Part shown: positions 1 to 11,240 of the stretch, piece by piece
How positions within the stretch are numbered: the stretch's first letter is position 1
Layout: each line of letters starts with the position of its first letter
Source of the DNA: Laguncularia racemosa
Taxonomy: Eukaryota > Streptophyta > Magnoliopsida > Myrtales > Combretaceae
Direction of reading: 5' to 3'
DNA length: 64,000 nucleotides
NCBI GenBank assembly: GCA_037954665.1
Contig: JBBMOL010000201.1
Coordinates: 62,001 to 126,000 of the forward strand
Translations under genes and position numbers: made by a program
Notes under the pieces: model-generated
Told to the model about the DNA's origin: nothing
Databases searched by the model: none
Seen by the model: only the letters and a program-made list of their open reading frames with translations

Positions 1-453
1 NNNNNNNNNNNNNNNNNNNNNNNNNNNNNNNNNNNNNNNNNNNNNNNNNNNNNNNNNNNNNNNNNNNNNNNNNNNNNNNNNNNNNNNNNNNNNNNNNNNN
101 NNNNNNNNNNNNNNNNNNNNNNNNNNNNNNNNNNNNNNNNNNNNNNNNNNNNNNNNNNNNNNNNNNNNNNNNNNNNNNNNNNNNNNNNNNNNNNNNNNNN
201 NNNNNNNNNNNNNNNNNNNNNNNNNNNNNNNNNNNNNNNNNNNNNNNNNNNNNNNNNNNNNNNNNNNNNNNNNNNNNNNNNNNNNNNNNNNNNNNNNNNN
301 NNNNNNNNNNNNNNNNNNNNNNNNNNNNNNNNNNNNNNNNNNNNNNNNNNNNNNNNNNNNNNNNNNNNNNNNNNNNNNNNNNNNNNNNNNNNNNNNNNNN
401 NNNNNNNNNNNNNNNNNNNNNNNNNNNNNNNNNNNNNNNNNNNNNNNNNNNNN
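1..453. other. Assembly gap (run of N)
   Basis: All bases are N. The gap falls inside an LTR copy: the first known bases match, in reverse, a point about 570 bp from the end of the Athila-type LTR at 1130-2845, so the rest of that LTR probably lies in the gap. Confidence 0.99.
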
Positions 454-1129
454 CAATTACGGATTTTGACGTGCTAGTTAACAATATATTAACTTGCAAC
501 GAGTAAAAGGGGGCTCTATTCAAACCAATAAACAAAGATAAAATGACAAAATGATCAAAAGATAAAAAACCCCCAAAAAAAAAGGGAATAGATTAAATAC
601 AAGTCAATTAGACCTCAAATTGGGGGAGAATTAAAAAACATGACCCTTTGGCTAGAAAAGACTTAGCTACTCATTTTCATCAACAAAACGAAAATAAAAA
701 GTAGAAACATGATAAACCCTTTGCCTGCTCTGCCTCCAAGATGATCCAAAGGGGTTCTTCAAGTCCAAAGATTAAAATTAAAGATTAAAAGTTGCCCCCA
801 CCCTTTTAGGTTGGTTCTATTTATATTTTAAGGGATGGCATGTGACTTTTGCTAGCAAGAAAAAAAAATCTTTCCTTTTCCAAGTAGATTTCTAAAGTGA
901 ATCTTCGTCTGCCTGGCACCCCAACACACGACCGGGGGTCAAGCCGTGCCTTCCTCTATGCATAATTCACATATCATCTTCCGTGTCCAGTGTTGTACCA
1001 CGGCTCCACCCCACGACTAGATTTTAAATCGTGCCTTCTTCTGGACAGATACTTGCTCATGTGCTTTCCTCTGGTGGTGTAACTCCTTGTCTTGATCCAA
1101 GTTGTAGATGACTTCTCTAATTTACTTGA
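454..1129 (-). repeat. Left half of an inverted Athila-type LTR, split by element A
   Basis: Read on the minus strand this matches the LTR at 1130-2845, from about 1267 to 2276, with a deletion corresponding to roughly 1345-1615. It stops exactly where element A begins. The missing LTR head is found, also inverted, at 8191-8324 on the far side of element A. The two pieces are therefore one older LTR of the same family, opened by the insertion of element A. Confidence 0.85.
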
Positions 1130-2845
1130 TGATAGAGCCATTTTATACTCAATCTTTATAGTATAAATTGTGTTAAATTATTATTGATTTTATAGAATCA
1201 TAAGGAAATGGTACTTTAATTCTATCATCGTGATAAATCAGGTTAAATGGAGTCAAGGATGCCAATTCAAGTAAATTAGAGAGTCATCTACAACTTGGTT
1301 CATAGACAAGGATTTACACCACGAAGGGAAGTACATGGGAGTGTAATTGAAGTACACGACCGTGTACTTTGGGTTTTGAATCAATAGAAGATTACACGGT
1401 TGAAGTACACGGCCGTGTATCGGAAGCACGATTTGAGGCACAGCCATGGCGCAAACCGTACCCCTCACTGGACAAGAAGGCAGAAATGTGGACTTTGAAC
1501 AGAGAGAGACACGGCTTAGGGCATGCCGTGGTGGAAGCTGTGGGAGAAACCGTGCTTGGAGTCGTGGGTGGAAGCTAGTCGTGCCAAGGAGAAGAAAGTG
1601 TGGAACATCAACCAGATGAAGGCACGGCTTGAAATCTAGCCGTGGGTCTAATCGTGGTACACACTGGACACGGATGAAGACTTGTAGATTATGCACAGAT
1701 GAAGGCACGACTTGAAATCTTGCCGTGTGTGTAACTGTGGTACACACTGGGCGCGGATGAAGACTTGAAGAATATGCACAAAGGATGGCACGGCTTGACC
1801 CACAGCCGTGTGGTGGGGGTGCCAGGCAGATGAATCTTCACTTCTCGAAATCTACTTGGAAAAGGAAAGATATTTTCGTATCTTGCTAGCAAAAGATCAC
1901 ATGCTATCCATTTAATAATATAAATAAGCTAACCCTTGAGGGTTAGGGAATCTTGAATCTGGAATCACCTTGGAGACAAGAAGGAAACAAGGAAGCAAGC
2001 AGGCAACACGGTTCATTATGTTTTTATTTTTATTTTTCATTTTATTGATGAACATGTGTAGCTAAGCTACTTTTCTAGCCAAAGAGTCATAGATGTTTAA
2101 TTCTCCACGAATTGTGAGGTCTAATTGACTTTTATTTATTCTATTCTTTGCTTTCGGGTATTCATATATCTTCTGATCGTTTTGTCATTTTTTATCTTTG
2201 TTGATTGGTATGAATAGAGCTCTTCTACTCAATTAGCAAGTTAATATATTGTCAACTGGCACGTCAAATCCATAATTGTTTGATTGTTCTAGTCTTAGTA
2301 ACGCAATAACATGTTTGGTTATAAAAGAATGATCGAATTCATGTTATGGAGGTGTTGATCATGTTTAAATAGGTTATCTTATAATCTACTGGCATGAATT
2401 GGTGGTCTCTCTAGATCTTAATGCTATTGATAGATTAAATCCTAAGCGCTTGTCTAGGGTTGTTTAATCAATAAGAGAAATAATTCAAAGCGCTTGTTCT
2501 AAGGTTATCGGGGAAGTAAGGAGAGATAGGTTGTTAGAGCTTGTTAATAACCATAACCAGTTTATCTAGAACTAAGAATAGAGAACATTTGCATCGATGA
2601 TCAATTCCTTGAATTAAACTATCTTGATTCCTTTGGCTAGGCTTTTATTAATATTCAATTTTCTTACCTTGTTTTACTTTATTTGATTCCAAACAAAACC
2701 CCCCCCATTTTTCTTTTCCCTTTTATTCTCCTTGAATAGAAATAAGTTTAACCATCTCTGTGGATTCGACCCTACTCACCACTATATGTAAATCATATAA
2801 TTGTCTAGGATTTGGTTTTATTTTTGTTGGATTCAACACCCATCA
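1130..2845 (+). repeat. 5' LTR of element A
   Basis: It is the same sequence as 6484-8190, better preserved here. It starts TGATAGAGCC and ends ACACCCATCA, five bases before the primer site. The segment about 1350-1810 holds many short inverted motifs of the type ACACGGCCGTGT. The open frames crossing this LTR on both strands are not conserved genes. Confidence 0.9.
1915..1926 (+). promoter_or_regulatory. Possible TATA box in the 5' LTR of element A
   Basis: AATATAAATA-type sequence in the sense strand of the LTR, downstream of the palindrome-rich block, where a U3 promoter is expected. Position and composition are the only support. Confidence 0.35.
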
Positions 2846-2850
2846 AATTT

Positions 2851-2867
2851 TGGCGCCGTTGCCGGGA
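2851..2867 (+). other. Primer binding site, tRNA-Asp type
   Basis: TGGCGCCGTTGCCGGGA lies five bases after the LTR end. It is complementary to the 3' end of plant tRNA-Asp, the primer used by Athila-group elements, except that the run of four G expected in the family is three G here. Confidence 0.85.
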
Positions 2868-2894
2868 TTGGTGTCAAATTTATTTCTATCTTGT

Positions 2895-4706
2895 ATGACT
2901 CGTTCTTCTCAACAGGTGAACTAACTTATAATCCGGAGATTGAGAAGACTCTAAAGAGGTTGCGATAAGAAGCTAGATCATCCCCCGGACCGAACTTAGT
3001 ATCGGACTTGTCTGATTCATCCCTTGATCCTGAAAAAGAGGACGACATGGCAAATCTCGAGAGAACCTTAAGGGAGTTAGCTGCACCGGATGTGAATCAA
3101 CAACCACTTTGCATTCACTGTCCCGAACTAGCTGTGGAATTCGAGTTGAAATCTGGGTTAATACATCTGCTACCCACCTTTCATGGTCTTGAGAATGAAG
3201 ATCCTCATAAGCATTTGAAAGAGTTCCATATAGTGTGTTCTAGTATGAGGCCGCAAGGAATAACCGACGATCAAATCAAGCTACGTGCTTTTCCATTTTC
3301 TTTAAGTACTAAAGCTAAAGATTGGTTGTTTTATTTGCCTCCAGGTTCTATCACCACTTGGACAGATATGGTAAGACTCTTCTTGGACAAATTCTTCCCC
3401 GCATCCAGAGCCGCTGGTATAAGAAGAGAAATTTGTGGTATAAAACAAAGGGACACCGAGACGCTTCATGAGTATTGGGAGAGGTTCAAGCAATTGTGTG
3501 CAAGCTGCCCACAACATGGGATATCTAAACAACTCCTTATCCAATACTTCTACGAGGGCCTACTTCCGATGGAAAGAAAGATGATGGATCTGTAGTGGAG
3601 CGCCATAGTAAACAAAACCCCTGGTCAAGCTAGGGAATTGATCTCCATTATGGCTGCCAATTCACAACAATTTGGGTATAGGAATGATACGTCTTCAAGG
3701 AAGGTAAATGAGTAAATGTGTCTAACCTTGAACATCAAATTTCTAATCTTACCTCCCTTGTGCAGCACTAGCTCTTGGGAAAACGCAGTAGGTGAAGGCT
3801 TGTGGAATTTGCGCTGCTCCTAATCATCCGATCGACATGTGCCCACATTGCAAGATGACAATCATGAACATGCCAATGCTGTAGGAGGATTCCCAGGACA
3901 GCCACAAAGGAAGTATGACCCCTACTCGAATACTTACAATCCTGGATGGAGGGATCATCCTAACTTCCGATATGGCAATAACCCTCAACATGTCCAACAA
4001 TTCCAGCTTAAGCCATCACACCACGTACCCAAGCTCCTTCCACTTCAGGTATGTCTCTTGAGGATATTGTTAAGTCCTCTAGCGTGAATACCAAACAATT
4101 TCAGGAGGAAACAAAGCAAAGCATTCAAAACTTGGAGAATCAGGTAAGCCAACTGGCTTCAGTCGTAAACAGGTTAGAAACTCAAGGTAAGTTAACCTTC
4201 TCAAACTATTACAAACCCGAAGCAAAGCGTTAATGCAATTACCTTGAGAAGTGGAACAGAATGCAGGATCAAATAAGAAAGGACATCCGTCTAATCTTGA
4301 GGAAGAGACCAAGAAAGAGACTTCGACTCCGAGCCAGCGGGGCGACCAGATTAGCAAGTCTCTAGTTGAGCCATCGAAGGTCACATTGATACCACCTCCT
4401 TTCCCCTCCAGATTAGCGAAATCCAAGAATGAAGCGGAAGAAAAAGAGATTCTGGAAACGTTTCGCAAAGTCGAGGTAAATATTCCTTTACTTGATGCAA
4501 TTAAGCAAATACCGCGCTATGCTAGATTCCTCAAGGACTTGTGCACTAACAAAAGGAAGCTGAAAGGCAATGAAAAGATTAGTGTGAGTGAAATGTTTCA
4601 GCTAATTATTCAGAAGAAGCTTCCACCTAAATGTAAGGATCCAGGTATGTTCGCCATCCCTTGCAAAAAAGGTATCTTGGAATCGCTAAAGCCATGTGTG
4701 ATCTAG
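2895..4706 (+). pseudogene. gag of element A (Athila-type), broken
   Basis: This encodes the structural capsid polyprotein. A start ATG at 2895 is followed by a frameshift after eight codons. The longest intact part (3008-3595, 195 codons) holds the Athila capsid core, including a GLENEDPHKHLKEF-like segment, a KAKDWLFYLPPGSI segment and the WERFKQLCASCPQHG segment. Further pieces follow in other frames at 3839-4087, 4051-4233 (coiled, QNLENQVSQLASVVNRLE) and 4251-4706 (IPRYARFLKDLC, conserved ahead of the Athila protease). At least three frame changes and several stops make it non-functional. The family assignment is secure; exact boundaries are not. Confidence 0.85.
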
Positions 4707-5060
4707 GAGCTTCTATCAATGTCATGCCATTGTCTGTTTTATCAAAGTTTAAATGTTGGTCCTTTAAAGGAAACAGATATTATTATTCAACTTGCTGATA
4801 GGTCCAATGTTTATCCTGATGGAGTTCTAGAGGATGTTTTAGTTTAAGTCAATGGGTTGGTTTTTCCTGCTGATTTTTATGTGCTTGACAGGACGATAGT
4901 GATTCTCATAAATTCATCACTGATATTAAATTTAAGGGCGACCATTCCTTAAGACTTCTAAAACGAAAATCAATGTAAATGATGGGACCCCCACTATGGA
5001 ATTTGATGGTGAAGTGGGTTAAATTTAACATTTATGATGCCATGAAACATCCCTAACGAT
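4615..5060 (+). pseudogene. Aspartic protease of element A, broken
   Basis: This continues from gag. The active-site region reads DLGASINVMP, the form seen in Athila-group proteases, in frame from about 4690. It is followed by ADRSNVYPDGVLEDVLV and NGLVFPADFYVLD, typical of the flap and following strand, then MEFDGEV and FNIYDAM segments at 5000-5045. Single-base changes move the reading frame several times and a TAA interrupts the flap segment. No polymerase follows. The coding resemblance ends near 5100. Confidence 0.75.
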
Positions 5061-6470
5061 ATCTCTCCTGTTTTGTTACGGATGTTATTAACCCATCACT
5101 ACAGGCACCAAGGCTGGAATCAAGATCCTTATCCCAACATCTACCAGGAACGTCTACCAAAGACGTTAAAGAAAGGCGCTTCATGGGAGGCAACCCATGT
5201 AAAAAAAAAAAAAAATTTTGTTTTGCATTATTTTGGGTTTTTTTTAGTTTTGTTTTGTTTTTTTAGTTTTTTTTTTGATTTTAGTGTAGTTTTTTAACTC
5301 TTTGGATCAGCTGCAGCAAAGGATACACAAATCAATGACACTTTTTCCCGAGCTTTTAAGGGAAAAATCCAAACCAGGAATACCATATTTCCTTTCTTAT
5401 TTCTAATGTTCCTTGAGTTGTTAATTCCTTTTCAATTGTGTAAAATTTGGAAAAGTGAGGACACTGTTCAAACAAGTATGGGGGAGAGATAATAAATTAT
5501 AGGAATAAGAATTTATCCATACTTTGAATTTTTTCCTTAAGCAATTTTAACCAAAATTTTTTCAAATTTATCATAAAAACTAGAGATTGACTAAAAAGTT
5601 ATAATAACATCTACAAATGTGAAATTGACTTGTTCAAATGCTTTACTCACCCACGCGTGATTAGAATACATGGTTAAAATTAATATGAAATCTTTAAGAA
5701 ACAAATTTACCTTGTATTTTGCTTTAAAATGGAAGTCAAAGAGTAAGTCGAGTCCCTAATGAAAAAAAAAACAAGTTTACTTCTGGTTATATACTACTGT
5801 ATACCTTTGAAGTTGTTTGTAAAGCAATCATAACATTAGTAAAAAAAAAAAAAAAAATCAAGCATACCATTACCCAATTATTAAACTAATTGAGTTAAAA
5901 GATTCAAACTTGAAGTTAGAGTGAGGAAGAGTCGTGGGGGTATCTCAAAACCCGGTCACTTGAGTGAGAGCTCGGATTTTTTCCGCCAAGAACTCACATA
6001 ACATAAGGGGCAAAAAGGCAAAATTCATGAAAAAAGTGGCAAAAACCCGTCAAAATAGATGCTTAAAAAATCAAAAAAACATGAATCGAACATTCATTGA
6101 ATAAAAAAAAGAGTAAAAAAAGGGAGAATATCTAGCAAAGATTTAACTATTGCTTTATTTTTATTTTGCAAGGATTATATTTTGCTAAATCCAATGAATT
6201 AATTGGGGTTTTTTTTTTCCTTAGTGATTAAGTATTTACTTTGGAATAACAATTTTTTTTGCAAACAGGATTAAAGTTTGTTTTTTAATTGCTATTGAAT
6301 TTTGTCCAAGTAATTTATCACAGGAAACCATTTTGGTTGAAGAGTAAATTAAATTACAATCATAAATTACAAATGAATGATGCTTGGAAGATAAAAAGGG
6401 AAATTTTGTATAATCTATGACGTTTTTCCAATTGTTTTGATGAAATTTTCTTAGGACAAGCAAGAGTTTA
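5061..6470 (+). other. 3' internal non-coding region of element A
   Basis: No gene is supported. At 5173-5197 there is the conserved stretch GGCGCTTCATGGGAGGCAAC. The same motif, inverted, lies beside the protease of remnant G at 54663-54685. After this come homopolymer-rich sequence and AT-rich filler up to the polypurine tract. Confidence 0.6.
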
Positions 6471-6483
6471 AGTGGGGGGAATT
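6471..6483 (+). other. Polypurine tract of element A
   Basis: AGTGGGGGGAATT lies immediately before the TGATAG start of the 3' LTR, the position where plus-strand DNA synthesis is primed. Confidence 0.8.
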
Positions 6484-8019
6484 TGATAGAGCCATTTTTT
6501 ACTCAATTTTTTAAATATAAAATTGGTTAAATTATTATTGTTTTAGAAATCATAAGGAAATGGTACTTTAATTTTCATCGTGATAAACAGGTTAAATGGG
6601 TCAAGGATGCCAATTCAATAAATTAGAGAAGTCATCTACAATTTGGGTTTCAAAGACAAGGATTTACACCCCCCCGGAGGGAAGTACAGGGGCGTGTATT
6701 GAAGTAAAAAGGCCGGTACTTGGTTTTAAATCAATAGGAAGAAAAAACTTTTTAAGTCACGGCCGTGTATCAGAAGCGCGGTTTTGGGGCAACGGCCATG
6801 GCGAAAACCCGTGCCCTTCACGGAAAAGAAGGGGGAAAGGTGGACTTTGAACAGGAGAGACATGGCTTAGGACGGCCGGGTGGAAGCCGGGGAAAACCGT
6901 GCTTGGAGCCTGGGGAAACTAGACTCCCAAGGAGAAGAAAGTGTGGAACATAAAACCAATAAGGCACGGCTTGAAATCTACCGTGGGCTAATCGTGGTAC
7001 ACACTGGACACGTATGAAGACTTGTAATTATGCCAGATAAGGCACGGTTTGAAATCTTGCCTGGTGTAATCGTGGTACACACGGGGTGCGGATGAAATTT
7101 GAAGAAATGCACAAGGATGGCACCTTGACCCACAACCATGTGGTGGGCGGCCAGGCAGACGAATCTTCACTTCTCGAAACAAAATGGAAAAGGAAAGATT
7201 TTTTTCGTATCTTCAGCAAAAATCACATGCTATCATCTAATAATAAAATAGAGCAAACCCTTGAGGGTTTTGGGAATCTTTGAATCTGGAATCACCTTGG
7301 AGACAAGAAGGAAATGAGGGGGCGAGCAGCAAAACGGTTCATATTTTTTTTATTTTTATTTTTCTTTTTATTGATGAACAGTGAGCTAAGGGGTACTTCT
7401 CTAGCCAAAGGGTCATGATTTTTAAATTCTCCACGAATTGTAGGTTAATTACTTGTATTTATTCTATTCTTTTCTTTCAGGTATTCATATTCTTTTGTCG
7501 TTTTGGGGGGGGGGGGTTATTATTTTGTTGATTGGTATAATAGAGCTCTTCTACTCAATTGCAAATTAATATATTTTCAACTACACTCAAATCCTAATTG
7601 TTTGATTGTTCTAGTCTTAGTGCGCAATAAAATGTTTGGTTAAAAAGAGATGATCGAATTCCCCGTTATGGAGGTGTTGATCAGTTTTTTAAAAAGGGGG
7701 GGGGGGGGGGGGGGGGGGGGTTTCTTATAACTACTGGCATGAATGGGGTCCCCTCTAATTTAATGCATTGAAGATTTAAAACCAAGCGCTTGTCTAGGGT
7801 TGTTTAATCATAAGAGAAATAATTCAAAGCGCTTTCGAGGGTTTTGGGAAGTAAGGAGAGTGGTTGTTAGGCTTGATAACCATAACCATTTTTTCTGAAC
7901 AAGAAAAGAGAACATTTGCATCGATAACAATTCCTTAAAATTAAACTATCTTTTCCCCTTTGGCTGGCTTTTTTAAAAATCCATTTTCTTTCCTTTTTAC
8001 TTTATTTTTATTCATAAAA

Positions 8020-8055
<36 letters not shown>

Positions 8056-8190
8056 TTTTCTTTTCCCTTTTTTTCTCCTTAATAGAAAAAATTTAACCAA
8101 TCTCTGTGGATTCGCCCCCCCCACCACTAAAATCAAAACATATATTTGTCTAGGATTGGGGTTTTTTTTTGTTGGATTCGACACCCATCA
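6484..8190 (+). repeat. 3' LTR of element A, with abnormal poly-G and poly-C runs
   Basis: It matches 1130-2845 throughout but has many single-base losses and three extreme homopolymers: 12 G at 7505-7516, 35 G at 7696-7730 and 34 C at 8022-8055. The 5' copy has seven C at the last site and no G run at the others. The pattern looks like poor consensus quality rather than biological drift. Confidence 0.88.
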
Positions 8191-8324
8191 CTGAATTTGC
8201 ACCTTTTACTCCATTTAACCTATTTATCACCAAAATAGATTAAGTACCATTTTCTTATGATTTTTTATAAAATCTAAGAATTAACACAATTTATACTAAA
8301 AATTAAGTATAAAATGGCCCTACA
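8191..8324 (-). repeat. Right half of the inverted Athila-type LTR
   Basis: The reverse complement matches the first 140 or so bases of the LTR at 1130-2845: the CTCCATTTAACC block, the TACCATTT block, and TATAAAATGG near the TG terminus. It completes the LTR whose other half is 454-1129. Confidence 0.8.
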
Positions 8325-8592
8325 GCATCTCCAAACAATTGCAAACTGCTCTAAGTGGGAAACGTGCAGAACGAAAAAGGGCGTAGATGATAATCCAGTA
8401 TATATTTTTGGCCGAAATTAAGTTAGCCAAGGGGGGAAAATCAAAGAAACAATTTGTAACCACAAGAAAAATGGGGAATTGACGAAACTAATCTCACGAA
8501 CAATTTTTTTTTATTTTTTTCTTCGACAGAAAATTCACCAATCAATTTTAAAAAAAATATGAACAAGGATAAAATTACCCGATTCAATGAAT
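8325..8592. other. No gene seen; probable internal remnant left of a CRM-type primer site
   Basis: AT-rich with a poly-T run. If the decayed primer site at 8593-8606 is real, this is leader sequence of a minus-strand element cut off on its left. Confidence 0.3.
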
Positions 8593-8606
8593 TTGCTTTT
8601 ATACCA
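8593..8606 (-). other. Decayed primer binding site, initiator-Met type
   Basis: The plus strand reads TTGCTTTTATACCA beside an LTR start. Element C has TTGCTCTGATACCA in the same place, followed by the same AA spacer and then TGAYGC. Two substitutions separate them. Confidence 0.5.
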
Positions 8607-8608
8607 AA

Positions 8609-9332
8609 TGACGCAAAACCCTAGATATTGATTTTAAAACTCAACGATCAATAGAGGATTCAAACCCAAGAATCAAAAAATTTAATCAAGTTTGTGTGAA
8701 CCAGACCCCAATCAAACCCGCCCCAAAGAATCAGGCTATCAAGATCAATTTCTCCAAGCGTTTAAGATGAAGAAACCTAAGGTAGTTCTATTGCAAGAAC
8801 CAAAGGAAGAGAGAATTCTTTTAAATGATTTTCATTCACCATTTTAAATAATAAACCTTTCAAATGTCCTAAAAGGAGTTTATAAATCGTCATAAATTAT
8901 AAAAATGGTGGCTTAAATACATCCGGCCGACTTTGAAATGAAAAGACAAAAACAACGTTCTACAGGTGGGAAAGGCCAGCGGTGTAAATGTCAAGGCCGG
9001 GCCTTTATTGCCAGCATACATTTTGTTTTTTAAGGCCGGCTAATTTAGGCCGGGGCCTAGATGACAGCTTGCGGCCTTTCCTTTGCTGAAGGTCGTCTAT
9101 CCATTGCTGATGTCCACCGCTTCGTCCCCACTTTGATATAGATATTCATGAGCTTAAGACTTTTGTTAGAGATGTGTCGAATCACCTCTTGCTACTGAAG
9201 TTCCTAATCAATCCTTCCCAATGCCTCTTTCATTCGCTTGGTCCGTAATCGTGTCATAGGACCCCCAATACCTTATAAGGATCATTGGCTTGGACTAGCT
9301 CCTGAATGTTGGATGCGTCCTGATCTCTATCA
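8609..9332 (-). repeat. LTR of CRM-like element E, with encoded GPMTR motif
   Basis: It runs from TGACGC to CTCTATCA. On the minus strand, about 9190-9260 encodes GPMTRLRTKRMKEALG, the tail motif of CRM-group integrases. That motif is normally reached by reading from pol into the 3' LTR. The segment 8920-9075 carries repeated AAGGCCGGC-type palindromes. A purine-rich tract lies to the right (AAGGAGGCCAT on the minus strand) and a decayed primer site to the left, so this LTR is flanked like both a 3' and a 5' LTR. Confidence 0.65.
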
Positions 9333-9344
9333 ATGGCCTCCTTA

Positions 9345-10000
9345 TATATAAACAAATCATTAGTCTTCCAACCTTAATGCCTCTTGATCTCTCGTTCTTT
9401 TGCAAAGAAACTCATTCTTTTCTCTTTTCCCTCACCTACAGCTGAGCACTCTTTGCTTTCTCTCCTAGAGATTTTACCTTCTCTCTTCTCACCACTTCAT
9501 ATTTCTTTCAATTTCATTTTCCCTCTTCCTTTTGTTTCTCGGCTTCTACCTCACTTTCCTCACAAATGGCTTTTTTTTTAAACTGTAGTTGATCCTCATA
9601 CACCTAGCTTGGGGGTCATTGGCATCAATGTAACTTTCCTTCCATCCTTCACAAATGAGTACTGATTTTTGTACCCATCATGAATGGCTCTCCTATCAAG
9701 TTGCCAAGGCCTTTCGGGTAAAAGATGACCAGCATGCATATTTACAAACATCACAAAAGGACTTTATCCAAAATATTTCTCGATTGAAAACATCACATGG
9801 ACTTGCTTGTTCACTTTCACTTCTCCACATTCATTCAACCATTGCAACTTGTACGGCTTGGGATGTTTTTAGAGTGGACAAACCTAATTTATCAACAAGT
9901 ATGTTACTTGTACATTAACATAGCTACCTCCATCTATGATCAACTACACACCCTGTCTTATACATGGCATCGAGTGTGAAAAATATTGTCTCGCTACACA
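9345..10000 (-). pseudogene. Protease and protease-RT linker of element E, degraded
   Basis: The sequence is recognisable by base-level similarity to the matching part of element C (35470-36060): a pyrimidine-rich linker, a CATCATGAATGGCTCTCCTATCAA block equivalent to the conserved RP-W-DRRVxHDG region, and a VVDH segment where the IIDGGS catalytic motif should be. No long open frame survives. RT, RNase H and integrase are absent between here and the LTR at 8609-9332. Confidence 0.6.
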
Positions 10001-10169
10001 TTGTCATTCTCTTTTTTGTTAACTCGCACATTCGGGGAACGCAAAAATGACCAATGACCTGCCTTCTATAGCATATTCACAATCACTAGCATCTTCTAAC
10101 TGTGGCATAGTATCACTACACAATCAGAGCCATCATCATCAGTTTCAATCTCCCCACCTTCGCGCAATG

Positions 10170-11240
10170 ATCATCACTCTTTGATTTGGACATTGAGATG
10201 CTATATGCCTAGTCCCCAAAACACTTAAACATTTAATATCCCATTTCTTAAAGTTTGAGATGATAATTACCTCTCTCCTTAGCGGCCCATGGGGGCTTCT
10301 TCAAGTTCCTACCATCATAGGCCTTGAACCCAGGTTCACTTCCCTTTTCCCCCCTGTCCACTTTCCACGAGAGTGGGAATTCGAGTAGTTGTTTTTCCCA
10401 ACTCGAGTGACTTTCGCTTTTTTGAGTTGTCGCTTAACTTTCATGGCCCTTAAAAGCACCATGTCCCCAACTCCACATAGTGTTGTAATTCCACGACGTT
10501 GGTGATGTCATGATTTAGTCCCCACAAAAATCTAGCCATTGTAGCTTACGGTCCCCTCCACATTAGCTCGGATTAAGACTATTTCCATCTCCCTTCTAAT
10601 AGTCTTCAACACTCTTCGACCCTTGTTTGAGGCTTTGCAGCTTAAGGTGATGATCTCGATAATAATGTGATGGGACAAATCGCTTCTTCTCATGGCAGCC
10701 TTCATCTCTTCCCCAAATTTGGCAATTGGTCATTCCCATTCCTCCGTCGGGATAAGATCAATTGATCCCACCAAACAATGGCATAATCTGTAAATTCCAC
10801 TGCTGCAAGCTTCACTTTCTTCTCCTCAGAGTAATTGTGGCAATCGAAAACCAACTCAACCCCTTTCTCTCCCATTCAAGGTAGATGTCGGTCATTCCTA
10901 CCTTGAAAAGGAGGGATTGTCATTTTGATACTCCCGATATTTCTATCAACTCCATCTCTAATTGTGTTATTGATACGGTCATTCCTGCATCGATCGTGTC
11001 TTTCATCCTCTTTTCTTCACAGATTCGTCTCGAGGCGTAACTGGTCGACGTACTTGTCTCCGTATGGAGGGATTCCCATAGGAGGTCTTGTTTGCAATTC
11101 GTTGATCCGCTTTATCTTGTCTATCCATTCGGTCACGAATTTCTCCAAACACCACATGTACGCACTTGAACTGTTGTTTCATAGCTCTCAAAAAGAAAGG
11201 AATGATTAGGTTCATACCCTTGATTCTCGTGTTCTGACAT
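10170..11240 (-). pseudogene. gag of CRM-like element E, degraded
   Basis: Minus-strand remnant of capsid and nucleocapsid. Visible in order from the right: a possible start near 11240; the segment that in intact relatives reads CHNYSEEKK followed by the WWDQL core (about 10690-10880); a LQHYVE segment (about 10480); and a zinc-knuckle remnant with the CPN-like end near 10180. The same blocks occur in element C gag at 36290-37060. Frames change repeatedly. Homology is clear by alignment to C; function is lost. Confidence 0.65.

Larger units (their letters stand above)
1130..8190 (+). mobile_element. Element A: Athila-type Ty3/gypsy retrotransposon without pol
   Basis: The element has two long LTRs, 1130-2845 (1716 bp) and 6484-8190 (1707 bp), both beginning TGATAG and ending CATCA. 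A tRNA-Asp-type primer site lies at 2851 and a polypurine tract at 6471. Internally there is a degraded gag and an Athila-type protease, but no RT, RNase H or integrase motif, so it could only have moved with enzymes supplied in trans. The target duplication is CTTGA on the left (1125-1129) and a decayed CTGA on the right (8191-8194). Reading the two flanks together restores a continuous inverted LTR, which supports these boundaries. Confidence 0.85.

Noticed and set aside
1253..1892. Open frames of 164 and 67 codons on the minus strand
   Set aside because: They lie wholly in the LTR of element A, are broken in the other copy and match no family.
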